The notes under the pieces: model-generated
The model's input: only the letters and a program-made list of their open reading frames with translations
Told to the model about the DNA's origin: nothing
The model's database searches: none
Part shown: positions 10,018 to 21,553 of the stretch, in pieces
Layout of the letters: each line of letters starts with the position of its first letter
Position numbering within the stretch: position 1 is the stretch's first letter
Made by a program: the position numbers and the translations under genes
Assembly: GCA_032717465.1 (NCBI GenBank)
Contig: CM064657.1
Span: 26,319,966 to 26,383,965 of the forward strand
Length of the DNA: 64,000 nt
Direction of reading: 5' to 3'
Source: Coenobita brevimanus
Lineage: Eukaryota > Arthropoda > Malacostraca > Decapoda > Coenobitidae

Positions 10018-11380
10018 AATGTATTTCTCTTAATGCTTTCTATCACATCCACATCCACAACACAATGCTCCTTCACTTCCTCATTTGTCAATCTGTCACT
10101 CCATGTAACTTTACATGCTCCTCTCAAATAACTCATTTCCACTGCTCTCAATCTTGTGTCCTTCCAACAAGTTCCAAGCTTCACCTCCATACGTTAGGGT
10201 TATATTGCAATACTGTCATGCAGAGACTTTTTTTGCTTCCATGCTCACTTCCCTGCTTCTTATCACTGCTTTCAATGAACCAGCAACCTTTCTTCCCTGT
10301 TGTACCCTTTCAAGCACTTCACTCTCTAAGCTTGCATCCGTATTCATCATGCTACCCAAGTACCTAAATGCACTCATATTTTCCAATTCCTCCTCATCCA
10401 GCCTCATTATACATTCAATAGCTTCATTCCTCTCGAAGCTATAGCTTTACTCTTTCCTACATTCAGCTTTCGATTCCGTTCTTACACATTCTCCCAAAGT
10501 CATTCACCAAGCCTTGCAATTCCCCTTTGTCTTCACTTAATACATCATCATCTGCAAACAGGACAGGGAGTTTCCGAACACTGTATGCCCTCTCTCATCA
10601 GGGTCACTCCAACATCCACTGCCCTACCTTGTACCTCTTTTATAATCCCATCCATATATAGACTGAACAGCCAAGGGGACATGACACACCCCTGTTTCAA
10701 TCCAACATTAAAATACAAAAATACACTCAGTTCACCATCCACACACACGGCAGCCTTAGCCCCCTCATACATACACTCTTCACGGTATTCAGCAACTTCC
10801 CATTTACTCCACATTTTCTTAATATTTTCCATATTCCTTGTCTATCCATCCTGTCATATGCTTTCTCCAAATCCATGAAGACCACAACCTTCTTTCCCTT
10901 CTCTAAAAAATTTTTCCACTGAAGATCTAAGAATGAATATCTGATCTAAACAACCTCTTCCCTTTCTAAAGCCTCCCCGTTCTTCTCCAACTAATTCCTC
11001 TGCTATTTCCCTACCTCTGTCAGTAAGTATCCTACCATACACTTTTCCCATTACATTAAGAAGAGAAATGCCCCTATGATTACCACACACTTCTTTTTCC
11101 TTTTTTCCTTTGTACAGGGGAGTAATTACACTTGACTTCTAATCCTCCGGGACTCTGCCTTCCTCCCACGTCAATCTGCACATCTTCCATATCCATTCTA
11201 CCAACTCTTCCCCATGCCTCAGCATTTCACCATTTCCTCATTTTGACTTTCTTCATTACTTCCACTACATCCATCCTACTGATTTCTTCCTATGTTCTCA
11301 CCTCCCTCCTTCTTCCAGCAATTCCCCAGCCACATACATACGCATTCACTATGTTCAACAATTCCTGAAAGTGTTCTCTC
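10018..11380 (-). pseudogene. Non-LTR retrotransposon (LINE) reverse transcriptase fragment
   Basis: Minus-strand pieces in order: NHRGISLLNVMGKVYGRIL (11090), FRKGRGCLDQIFILR (near 10985), VGLKQGCVMSPWLFSLYMDG (near 10700), the catalytic FADD near 10545, FRYLGSMMNTDASLESEV (near 10350), and the C-terminal RLTNEEVKEH (near 10090). These are the RT palm, thumb and tail motifs of a LINE. Endonuclease and 5' parts are missing. Frameshifts separate the pieces. At 10018 the LINE is cut by the right end of element A, so its 3' end should lie left of this window. The clade is uncertain (RTE- or Jockey-like). Confidence 0.75.
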
Positions 11381-11418
11381 TGTCACGACTCTAAAATATC
11401 ATAACACTGCATAATAGC

Positions 11419-11629
<211 letters not shown>

Positions 11630-12087
11630 GGAATTGAAGATGATGACGCTTACTGGACACTTTTCTCTGATGTAGAAAGTGAAGATTTTAGTTCTGGCAT
11701 ACACATCTATGAAAACCTACTCACGAGGGTTCACAGGTCAGGAAACACATACGCAACTATCCTTTTGCATAACGACAAGGGACTTCAAGTGAATTTGACC
11801 AAACAAATAAACACCATGGCTAGATGATCTAACACCACAGCTGCAACTTCCCCACCCCATGTCTGTTTACCATGAGGATAAAAATCTTACAAAATTCTCA
11901 GGTACAGAAAAGGACTGAATCGACATGATGTCCCTTATTGATCATGTGAACAACTCATTGTTAAGACATATAACAGATGAGTGAAAAGATAGCTGTTTTT
12001 TCATCATGGATTAACCAAGAAAGATGCCCAGCTGATGATCTACTTAGACCTGATAAGCTCTTACGAGCTCAGACATAATATGATGAG
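11630..12087 (+). pseudogene. Fossil coding-like region, part 1 (gag-like?)
   Basis: There is a 65-codon open frame without ATG at 11630-11827, acidic at its start (EDDDAYWTLFSDVESEDF). It is followed by a register near 11850-12000 with KFSGTEKD, a stop, then MMSLIDHVNNSLLRHITDE. The phrase order 'F-S-G ... F/LIDHV ... IT(D/E)E' recalls retroelement gag cores, and 12020-12080 adds TKKDAQL and LDLISSYEL in other registers. LTR E interrupts it at 12088. Parts 2-4 (18604, 27113, 30055) look like the same broken locus. The function is not established; a gag/protease polyprotein of an older LTR element is the best guess. Confidence 0.35.
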
Positions 12088-12385
12088 GGAAATACCCACC
12101 GTAGCAGCAGAACACCGCCGAGACGTCGCAACCCCGTCCTCAAGAGGAGACCACGGAGGGATTTTGAGGGTGTGTGCACTATCCAGGCAGTATGGGCATA
12201 TGTCCCCTACTACCTTGCGCCCTTATTCCCTGCAACAGACCCAGCAGGAGCTACTCGGTGTGAAGGTATTACCCTTCAGCCGGACAAGCCCTCGCCAGGT
12301 TTGGGTTGGGGCTGAATACTCAGTCCCAAGCAGCACTCCAGTGACGGCCTTTAGCTGCACAAATAACATGACGGCCTGTAGCTGC

Positions 12386-12652
12386 CAGGCTTGGGTCCAA
12401 GTACATGGACTCGTACTCGTACTTAAGTATACAATATAATGTACTTGTACTCGGGTTTAAAATTTCCATAGTACTTGTACTTGTATTCGGACTCAAAGTA
12501 CTCAACAATTTTGCGAGGACTTTCGAGTACAACCATGATATATAAAACTGGTGAGATAACAATGGTGTGTCCTTGGAGAGGACAGGTGGCCTGGGTTGGT
12601 GAGTCACTGAGGTCAAGTGGTGTACAGGCACGCCCACTAACTCCTGATAAGC

Positions 12653-12714
<62 letters not shown>

Positions 12715-12923
12715 ACATACACACAATAAACTGCTGAAAGCAATTGAGGTTAAATCAGTAAAATGTACTTGTACTTGGATTCGAGTACAACACAAATGTA
12801 CTCGTACTTGGACTCGAGTTCAGCTATAAAACGGAGTACTTGTACTTGTACTTGGATTCGTGATACCGTAATGTAATCGTACTTGAACTCGAGTACAGAA
12901 AAATGTACTCGTACCCAAGCCTG
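12386..12923. mobile_element. hAT-type MITE (538 bp) with 8-bp TSD, inside LTR E
   Basis: Terminal inverted repeats CAGGCTTGGGTNC at both ends. The flanking 8-mers are GTAGCTGC (12378-12385) and GTAGCCGC (12924-12931), matching at 7/8. An 8-bp TSD with CAGG-like ends is diagnostic of the hAT superfamily. The interior is made of many GTACTTG/GTACTCG units on each side of a (TA)n tract (12658-12711). There is no transposase, so it is non-autonomous. Confidence 0.85.
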
Positions 12924-12939
12924 GTAGCCGCACGGAACA

Positions 12940-13440
12940 AATGATGGCCTGTAGCTGCACGCAACAAGTGATGGCCTCTAACTGCACAAATATCAAGATG
13001 GCCTCAAGCCGTGCAACTGCTGCAACTCCCCCCCCTCTCCTGCAGAAACTGGTGACAGCCTCCAGCTGCACTCGGGGAGAGATGGTAACGTCCCCTCTCC
13101 TTTTGCAGATGCCTCCAGGAGTAAGACACCTGTGACGGCCTCCAGCCGCACCTCGACTGCACGTCACTCCCCATGCAGGACACTGATGATGGCATGCACC
13201 TGTGAACAGGTGATGGCCTCCAGTCGCACCTGCAGGCAGGTGACAGCCTCCAGCCACACCTCGACTGCATATCACTCCCCACGCAGGACACTGATGATGA
13301 CGTGCACCTGTGGATGGGTGACGGCCTCTAGCCGCATCTCGCTCACAGTCCTGCCTGGAAGTCGGGACCTGGTGACTGCCTCCAGCCGCACCAACAGGAA
13401 AGGGATGGCCTCTAGCTGCCCTCCTCCTGTTGCCCATGGG
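12940..13440 (+). repeat. Minisatellite in LTR E
   Basis: Continuation of the LTR E repeat after the MITE: units around GTGATGGCCTCYAGCYGCACCTC with higher-order pieces such as GACTGCACGTCACTCCCC/GACTGCATATCACTCCCC spaced about 120 bp apart. Confidence 0.8.
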
Positions 13441-13863
13441 ACCTCGGTGATGGCCTATAATGCACCAGGGAGAGACATGCCAACCAAAGTCTCCCATCCC
13501 CTGAGACTTCCCCTGCAGAGAACGACCCTCGCTTGGCTCACCCCACCTGTAGCCGAGCTGGACACTCCTCCGTTTCTACCCACAGAGCCAGCCCACAGGA
13601 GGAGCCTTCCTGTCTGGAAAAGGTCTGAAGAGGCCCCGTGCTGTCCCCGGGAGTGTGTGCATTGCAGCCGGCGCCCGTGGGAGACAGCCAGCTGACTGAC
13701 TCCTGCCAGAGGCGATGCTGAAACGCAACCCTGATGGTGGCCTGACGGGAGGGAGACCACAGACGCCGGACTCCCTGAGGTACTCCTGTAAACCTGGGGC
13801 ACGACCACTCCAGTCCTAGATGACAGTGGCCTCCTCCCCAGGGTGGGCACAGACAAGCACGCC

Positions 13864-14208
13864 TGTCAGGACTCCATATTATAATTACAAATCATAATAG
13901 ATAAATAGATAGATAGGCAGAGCTCCAGGCAAGCCTGGGAAAGGGAAATGATCTTGCAAGTTAACTGACAATACACAGGAAGTAGCAAGTCAGGGGATGA
14001 TATAGGTAGTGTATCAGCGAGATAGCATACAAACAAAGCCTAGTGACCATACACACATACTCACACACAGGTTTCTAGAACTTTCCAACCACAGTGTAAC
14101 ACACGTGACACGACCCTTGCTACACCAGAATTTAGGAAGCAGAGCTCAGAAGGAGATAGGCCATAGAACCGGCAGGTAGTAGGGAGAACGAACCTAGCAA
14201 CATGGGCA

Positions 14209-14252
<44 letters not shown>

Positions 14253-14490
14253 GGTAGCTAGCGGGACTCTACTTATACTTCACTCGTGTGAGACTTTGTT
14301 AATATTTCCAAGACAAATAAAAATAGTCCCATACTATTCTTTACCTCTCCTGTCATTGCATGACAAAAGGGAACCAAGATTATCTACTTACAAAGCTACT
14401 CAAGTATAACAACCGCTCATCCACAAGTCTAATATATGTATAACCAATCTACAAAACTCTACTACAAGTTTTTACAAAGTTATTGTGAGA
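13864..14490 (+). repeat. 5' LTR of F
   Basis: 627 bp, TGTCAGG...TGTGAGA. It contains (GA)n at about 14213-14247. The last bases differ (GAGA vs GACA) from the 3' LTR. Confidence 0.88.
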
Positions 14491-14492
14491 TA

Positions 14493-14507
14493 TGGCGGCA
14501 GCGAACG
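14493..14507 (+). other. Primer-binding site of F
   Basis: TGGCGGCAGCGAACG starts two bases after the LTR. It has the usual TGG start and spacing. The tRNA was not assigned. Confidence 0.65.
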
Positions 14508-16093
14508 TATGAACCTCGTCTACAAATCTACAGTGAATTCCTACAAAATATCAAGATTGAAAACAAAAAATACCTCTCACAACCAACAACTCACAACCAG
14601 CTCCTGACAGTATTCTCTCCAACCAGCCTCCTCCGTCTCCCCGATCATCACGCCGATTTAGAAGTGATCACACGACGTCTTGCCAGTAGTTTAACAAAAT
14701 ACTGATACAAACAATCTTGTAATTTCTACGACGAACCAACGAACTACAACAATCTACGATCAACTACAAGTAACAACTCTACGAGTCGTCTGTATAATCT
14801 TCTACACACACCTACAAGTAGTGGCAGTCTTCATCCCAAAACGAGTAAATCACAAGAAAAAAGGACCGCGAATGCATCGAGAAAGAAAAACTAAGCAAAC
14901 AAACGAAGAGTGAGACACGACTCACAACTCACAACCACCAGACCTCGCCCTCCTCTCTCTGCTACATCCACCCAACCTCCACCGCTGATGCAGGAGTGAA
15001 GAGGTCAAAACGACGAAGCAAATACCAAGTCCATATTCACAACTCATCTTACTCACTCATCTTCACTCAAGTTACTCATCGCTACTCATTTACTCACCAC
15101 AGCTACCAGTGTGGGAAGTCGACGTTACCATACATGTGCTGAGACGACGCCAAGCCGTGTCTGACACCACAGCACGTCAATCAACCCGTGAAGAACAACG
15201 CTATCACCACGTGCAACACCACTCACACCATTCCCACCACGGTAAAAATTAGTGAGTTTCATAGTTACTTCATCTATACGATACACAGTGATAGACAACA
15301 CATTTTGCACAAAAATATAAAACCTGCTGTATAATTACAACTTAAATACATATACCTACTTCAATTATCTTCATAATTCAGTCATTCAATATTTACACCA
15401 ACAATAAATGTTCTACACTGTATATATTCATTCATTTACTATAGCATTTATTTACTACCAACGAGAATTACCATTTATACCTACATAAAATACGTGTTTC
15501 ATACATACAGCTATACATTATTACATCTACCATCACAGTTACTCAGTGAGCGATTAAAAGAACAGTATTAAACATTTATTAATTAAAGCTACCTAGTGGA
15601 AACAGATAAATTAAGTTACAAGGAAAACCAGAAAAAAAAAAATGGCCAACACAAATGACGTTAGCAAGAATGAACATCTTCAACACAATCGTGAAGACAA
15701 TGATTTCCACACAGTGCTGACACATATATTGCCCACGATAGGTACAAGTGAACAACAAGTCAGTGTATATAGATAATACTGTATATAGTGTATATATATA
15801 TATATTTTTTTTTTATATAAAATAACAAAATATGGGGCTATATAATATCATTTTCAGTAATATCTGTGCAAAATAAACTAAACCTTAAAAAAGGGTCCCA
15901 AGGAAATTAGCCAGCAATTATGCAACCTCGAGCAACACCGAAAAAACGTAGATAAACGAAGAAAAACAAACAATAGAAAATCAATACATACAAAAAAAAA
16001 AAGAAAGAAAGAAACTAAGAAAATGAAATAGAGTAAGGTCACATAACAAACAAATTAAAATAAGCGTAAGTGTTACTACAAATGCCAAAATAC

Positions 16094-16458
16094 CACATAA
16101 ACTCCTTCTATAAGTGAATCAAAAAACAAATTGTTGTCTCCACAAGCAAGTGGCATGGCACATCATCACATAAACTCCTTCTATAAGTGAATCAAAAAAC
16201 AAATTGTTGTCTCCACAAGCAAGTGGCATGGCACAGCATCACATAAACTCCTTCTATAAGTGAAATAAAATGCAAATTGTTGTCTCCACAAGCAAGTGGC
16301 ATGGCACATCATCACATAAACTCCTTCTATAAGTGAAACAAAAAGCAAATTGTTGTCTCCACAAGCACGTGGCATGGCACATCATCACATAAACTCCTGT
16401 AAGTGAAATAAAAAGCAAATTGTTGTCTCCACAAGCAAGTGGCATGGCACATCATATC
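16094..16458. repeat. 73-bp tandem repeat, five copies, inside F
   Basis: The unit runs CATAAACTCCTTCTATAAGT, then a variable A-rich part, then TTGTTGTCTCCACAAGCA and GTGGCATGGCACATCATC. Copies start near 16094, 16167, 16240, 16314 and 16386. The fifth has a 4-bp deletion (CTCCTGTAAG). Copies are contiguous with no unique spacers. Confidence 0.9.
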
Positions 16459-16599
16459 ATCGAACGCAGCATGACCGGATTCAATGTCAGAACTGCAATT
16501 ATTACAATTGTGTAACAATTATTTAACGACAAACGATTGCATTATATTACACTTCCTACAATTATGTAACTACAAACGATATGTAACTACAAACAATAT

Positions 16600-16760
16600 G
16601 TAACAATTACGTAACAGTTGCATTAATAAGATGTAACTTTTATGTAACTTTAACTAAATTATAAGGCCAACACAATTATGTAACAGTTGCATTAACAAGA
16701 TATAACTTTTATGTAACTTTAACTACAAATATAAGGCCAACAAAATTATGTAACAGTTGC
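16600..16760. repeat. ATGTAACAGTTGCATTAA repeats inside F
   Basis: Two to three copies of a unit of about 60 bp containing TATGTAACAGTTGCATTAA, followed by TATGTAACTTTAACTA and ATAAGGCCAACA. Confidence 0.75.
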
Positions 16761-17169
16761 ATTAACTTACCACAATATTATGTAACAATTTATAAAATAT
16801 TACAATTATGTATTACTACAATTTTACCACAATTCTGTATTGCCAGAATCATCATACAAGTTAGGTGAAATCTTAGACATTACTAAAGGGATAACTCAAT
16901 TATGTAATGCAATAACCTAGCAGCATTACCATTGCACAATTTTATGCGTATGTCTGTTATACATACACATCTTACAAAATGTCATACAACAACCATTGCA
17001 TTTATTCAAATATGTATACAGCTTGTTTAAAATGTAATATTACTGAATCATTGCAATTTACTATGAATATTATATGTATACAATATTAATATCAATATTA
17101 TGTACTAATAGATTAGCATATGTCAATGATGATTGCTGTCGGAGGACCTTCAGCGGCGCGGCCGAGCAA

Positions 17170-17532
17170 TGTCAGGACTCCATATTATAATTACAAATCA
17201 TAATAGATAAATAGATAGATAGACAGAGCTCCAGGCAAGCCTGGGAAAGGGAAATGATCTTGCAAGTTAACTGAGGAAATGTTGACAATACACAGGAAGC
17301 AGCAAGTCAGGGGATGATATGGGTAGTGTGTCTGCGAGACAGCATACGAACAAAGCCTAGTGACCATACATACACATACACACATACTCACACACAGGTT
17401 TCTAGAACTTTCCAACCACAGTGTAACACACGTGACACGACCCCTGCTACACCAGAATTTAGGAAGCAGAGCTCAGAAGGAGATAGGCCATAGAACCGGC
17501 AGGTAGTAGGGAGAACGAGCCTAGCAACATGG

Positions 17533-17583
<51 letters not shown>

Positions 17584-17831
17584 AGGTAGCTAGCGGGACC
17601 CTACTTATACTTCACTCGTGTGTGAGAGACTTTGTTAATATTTCCAAGACAAATAAAAATAGTCCCATACTATTCTTTACTTCTCCTGTCATTGCATGAC
17701 AAAAGGGAACCAAGATTATCTACTTACAAAGCTACTCAAGTATAACAACATCTCGTCCACAAGTCTAATATATATATATATCTAATCTACAAAACATCAC
17801 TACAAAGAACTTACAAAGTTATTATGTGACA
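17170..17831 (+). repeat. 3' LTR of F
   Basis: 662 bp, TGTCAGG...TGTGACA. (GA)n at about 17533-17577 is longer than in the 5' LTR. It is followed by the CGCC target-site duplication and then the continuation of LTR E. Confidence 0.88.
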
Positions 17832-18603
17832 CGCCTACTTACTCTGTTTGGCCTGAGCCCCGAGGACCAGACCATCCAGCAAGGCCCCATGAGCGGAGGG
17901 CCTCTCATCACGCCCAGCAGCAGCCCACAGAAGATGACGTCACCCTTGAGGGTCGTCCCGTGGCCCTTACGAAAAGGGATACCGAACAGGACCCCTCCAA
18001 CACCTGGCTGACACCTGGGGGCCAGCAGACTCCTGCAGCCCAGTGAGAGCCCTCCGGTGTGCCCAGTGTAATAGTGACTGACTAGTGAATAGTGTGATAT
18101 TGGTACTCAGGTTGTACACTGCGCCTAACTAGTGCTCTCGTGACTGAGTAGTATACTGTGTGTCTTTCATATTCATATTGTGCACTGTGTATGACTAGTG
18201 CCCCTACCACCGCATAGTATATGGTGTGATACCTATATTTATGTTGTGTACTCGTGATCAAATAATATACTGTGTGAGATGTACATCCATCTTGCGTACA
18301 GTGTCCTTCTAGTACCCTTACGACTGGATAGTATCCTGTGTGATACTGATAGAACACAGTCTAGTCAGAGCCCTCCAGTCTGCCTAGTGCACTTGATACT
18401 GAATAGTGCATTGTGTGTAACTTCCACATTCATATTGTACAGCGGGAATTGGAATTATGACAATACACATGTAAGGTTGTTGTCCAGAGTTTTTATGTCC
18501 TGCTCTTCTTGTTGTGTTCTAGGTCTGGTCTCAAAAGAGGACCCTGGCTCTACAGCTGGTGTTTTTAGGACGAGACGTTGACCCTAAAGCACCTAGTTTA
18601 ACA

Positions 18604-18730
18604 ATGACTTTAAGACAGAATTTCTAAAGAAATTTTCTGGAGATATAAATTTCTTTCCAGGTAAGATTGTGGATCATATGGGACAACATACCACAAACCC
18701 TGTCTTAGGTGAAATAACAGCAGATGTGTC
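18604..18730 (+). pseudogene. Fossil coding-like region, part 2
   Basis: An open register from 18606 gives 41 codons beginning DFKTEFLKKFSGDINFFPGK and ending GEITADV. It is bounded by the end of LTR E on the left and the 3' LTR of B on the right. In spirit it continues part 1 and precedes part 3. The region might be protease/linker of an older LTR element. No diagnostic motif is visible, so the family is unproven. Confidence 0.35.
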
Positions 18731-20332
18731 TGTTATGCTACGTGCTCAGAGCTCAACTCTTTGCTCTCTGAGCACGAGCAACTAATCTGGGGTTCCCTTC
18801 AGGACCGGGTCTAGAGCATGCAACTAGAGGAACAGGGAAAAAAAAAAAAAAAAAAAAAAAAAGGCCAACCAACCTTAAACGTATATTACCCAAAAGATAT
18901 ACAATACTGGACACAATACAATGTACAGAACAAACACACTAATAAGGACACAGAGGACCCGAGTGGGGCTACAGGTGACTGGGTAGCTACAGGTGTTGCC
19001 CAGGTGTGGGAGGGGTCCCGTCAGGCGTGTACTCTCACAGGAGGCACAGAACCACTGTCGGGGGCTGGGTAATCCGGTGTGGGCTGCTGGGCATTGTAGA
19101 GGGAGGCCTTTCCCTGGTGAGGCCTCGGTGGATGCATTGGCCCTCGGGACTGGGGCCGAACAGGGTGAGCAGGCATGTTTCCTTGCGCCTTCTCCTGGAG
19201 GAGGACTGCTCATCAGCTGAGCTGGGAAGGTCTCATCTGGGAGTCCTGGGGGCACCCCTAGATGGCTGGGGGCTGCGGCCTCGCCTTGGTCGAGAGGCCT
19301 CAGGGGCTGCCTGTGGCCTCCCTCATCTGGGAGTTCGGCAGTGAGGGGCAACGTAGGGGCGCTGGCTGCAGTGTCTCCCCAGGTTCCCAGTGAGGCTGCT
19401 CCAGATCCTCTCCAGGTGCAACTCTGCTGAGGGGCTAGCTTTGTGCAGAGAGTGAGAGGGATGTCCCACTCGGCCTCTGGAGGGGTGAGGCAAGCAAGGT
19501 GCATTACCCTCAAAGGGCATTGCAGGGGTAGCAGACAAGGAAAGGACAGTGGTCGTTCCCTCCCCGACAGGCACAGTGGGCGCCACTGCAGTTCTGCTGG
19601 ACCCTGGGATTGCAGGTGAGAGGAGTACAGTGGCCGTCCTCTCCCCAGCAAGTACAGTGGATGGTGCTGCAGTCCTGCTCCCTATGGAGGCAGCAGATGA
19701 GGGAAGGACAGTGGCCGTTCCCTCCCGATGGGCACAGTGGGCGCCGCTGCAGTTCTGCTTGTGCCTGGAAGGACAATGGCCATCCTTTCCCTGTCAAGTA
19801 CAGTGGACGTTGCCAAGGTCCTGCTGCTGGTGGAGGTGGTAGATGAGGGAAGGACACTGGCTGTTCCCTCCCCGCCAGGTACAGTGGACACCACCATGGT
19901 TCTGCCTTGCCCTGGGACAGCAGGTGAGAGGAGGATAGTGGCCATTCTCTCCCCAGCGAGTACAGTGGACGTCGCTGTGGTCCTGCTCCCAGCGGAGGCT
20001 GCAGGTGAGAGAAAGACAGTGGTCATTCCCTCCCTGGCGGGTACTGTGGACGCCACCGCGGTCCTGGAGAGGGGGTGGTCGATGAGAGGAGTACTGTGGC
20101 TGTGTTCTCCTTGACGAGTACAGTGGCTGTCATCGCGGTTCTACCTGGAACTGTTGAGAAATAAGTCCCACTCTGATCCTGGTGAGTGCTGGTCTGGCCC
20201 ATGAGTAGTGTGGCGGGGTGGTGTACTACTTCCTGCAGGCTCCACTGAGGGGAAGAGGGGCGTCTGGTGACGCCCATTTGGCTCAGGCCCTTTCCATGCT
20301 TCCCTGTGGCCTCGCCTTGGTGCTGGTATTTT
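18731..20332 (-). repeat. 3' LTR of B
   Basis: It is homologous to 25814-27112 from TGTTATGCTACRTGC to CCTTGGTGYTRGTATTTT. It is 0.3 kb longer because its minisatellite (about 19540-20110; GGACAGTGGCCGTTCCCTCC-like units with a ...AGTACAGTGG... partner) has more copies. A-run at 18838-18862. The LTR starts after GACGGTGGAAAAA, a modest purine-rich tract, on the minus strand. Confidence 0.8.
18838..18862 (+). repeat. A-run inside the 3' LTR of B
   Basis: About 24 A residues where the 5' LTR has only CTCAAAAACA. It is a private expansion of this LTR. Confidence 0.9.
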
Positions 20333-20762
20333 TCCACCGTCATCGTTGGAAAAGTCATGTCCCTGTGGCTGGAGGTGGTAGGTGTCGGAGGTAGCAATTT
20401 GGTGGGTCGGCAAGAGATGGTGAAGGAGGAAGGTCCAGTGGTGGGTGAGTAGGTTTGGCTCCTGGTGCGGGTTGTAGATTATGTCGAGGGTGGAGGTCTG
20501 GGGAGTCTTTCACAGGTGGTGCAGGAGCTGTGGTGTCTTCCAGGGGTGGTGTTTTTTTACCCTGGGCAGGGATCCACATCTGCTATTGGATCTTCATTTC
20601 TGGAGGCACAAAAGCGTGGTGTCTGGACGGTGACTCCCAATTGAATGCTGGAGATGGGTGAGGTGACCTGGGTTTTATGATGTCATAGGGGACACGTGCT
20701 AATCCTTGCCCTGGTGGGCTTGGCCACTGCAATTTTCCACTTTGCCTGATTTATTTTTAGGG

Positions 20763-21479
20763 TTATGGGGGATGTGTTGGGAGTGGGAGGGGTGGGGGTG
20801 GGTGGTTTGGGTGGTGTTGGGGGTGTGGGTGAGGGCGTGGATGTGTACCTAGCTGGTGGGTGAGAGAGCTAGCTGGATCTGGTAGTGATGGTGGCGAGAA
20901 CCTGGGGCCAAGTGGTGATGTGGCAGGGTGAAGGTGGGGGGTTCTTGGTTGGGGTGGAGGAGTTTTTGCGCTAGGAGGTGGGGGCATGGTGGTGGTCAAG
21001 GATGAGGAGCTGGTGTGGGGTCTGGCGTAGGACGTGGGTGTGGAACGAGGAGTGGGTGGGGAAGAGAAGTGTGTGGGTGAAGGGGTGGCAGTGGTCAGGG
21101 CAGGCGTAGGTGGCATGGAGCATCAGTCACGTGGCAGTGTGGCCGGTGATGGGTGGGGGGTCTCCTGGTTGGATGGTGGGGCCTTAGTGTCCTGTGGTGG
21201 TGGTGTGGCAGTGGGTGGTGAGGTGGGAGGTGAGGTCGCCAGGGGGGGTCTGTGGGGAAGGTGTGGAACAGTTGGAGGGCAAGGTGGGGGATGTGATTGT
21301 GGAAGGGGGAGTGCGTGAGGGCAAGGAGTGAGATGGCGTGATGTAGCAGACGTATGAGTCAGGTGTGTGGTCAGAGGTGGCAGGTGGTGGTGCGGAGTGC
21401 TGGGTGGGGGAGTGTGGCGTGATGGGTGGGGGGAAGAAAGGACGCACGTGGTGGTTGTGATAGGTATGCGGGGTGTCAT
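20763..21479 (-). pseudogene. Pro/Thr/Ser/His-rich tail of B
   Basis: Two overlapping minus-strand frames (21479-21123 and 21116-20763) of low-complexity Pro/Thr/His sequence sit between integrase and 3' LTR, as in A (7860-8561). The same position and composition in both copies suggests this is an inherited part of the element. No membrane segment was seen. Confidence 0.45.
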
Positions 21480-21553
21480 GGTACTGGATTGTTACTTGGT
21501 TGGGGTTGGAGACGTTGATAATTGTATATGGTCCTATGAACCATGGTGATTGC

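Larger units (their letters stand above)
13864..17831. mobile_element. Non-autonomous LTR element F (LARD/TRIM-like), about 4.0 kb
   Basis: Two LTRs (13864-14490 and 17170-17831), both beginning TGTCAGGACTCCAT and ending TTACAAAGTTATT(A)TGTGA(C/G)A, flank 2.7 kb of AT-rich DNA with no convincing coding frame. The flanks are CGCC on both sides (13860-13863, 17832-17835; ACGCC if the last LTR base is shared). A primer-binding site follows the left LTR, so the sense strand is plus. The LTRs are highly similar apart from GA-repeat length and small indels, so F is young relative to A and B. It must have been mobilised in trans. Confidence 0.88.
12088..18603 (+). mobile_element. Solo LTR E, split by a hAT MITE and LTR element F
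   Basis: It starts GGAAATACCCACCG and ends GCACCTAGTTTAACA. Flanks are ATGAG (12083-12087) and ATGAC (18604-18608), a 4/5 TSD match. With the two insertions removed the LTR is about 2.0 kb. It runs in parallel with LTR A: GAGGAGACCACGGAGG, GCGCCCTTATTCC, the GGCCTNNAGCTGC minisatellite, the GTGGGCACAGACAAG block, CTGTTTGGCCTGAGCCCC (17840 on) and the terminal GTCTCAAAAGAG/GGACGAGA block. Confidence 0.82.

Noticed and set aside
16094..16458. CRISPR-like regular array
   Set aside because: Units are contiguous with no unique spacers and lie inside a eukaryotic LTR element.
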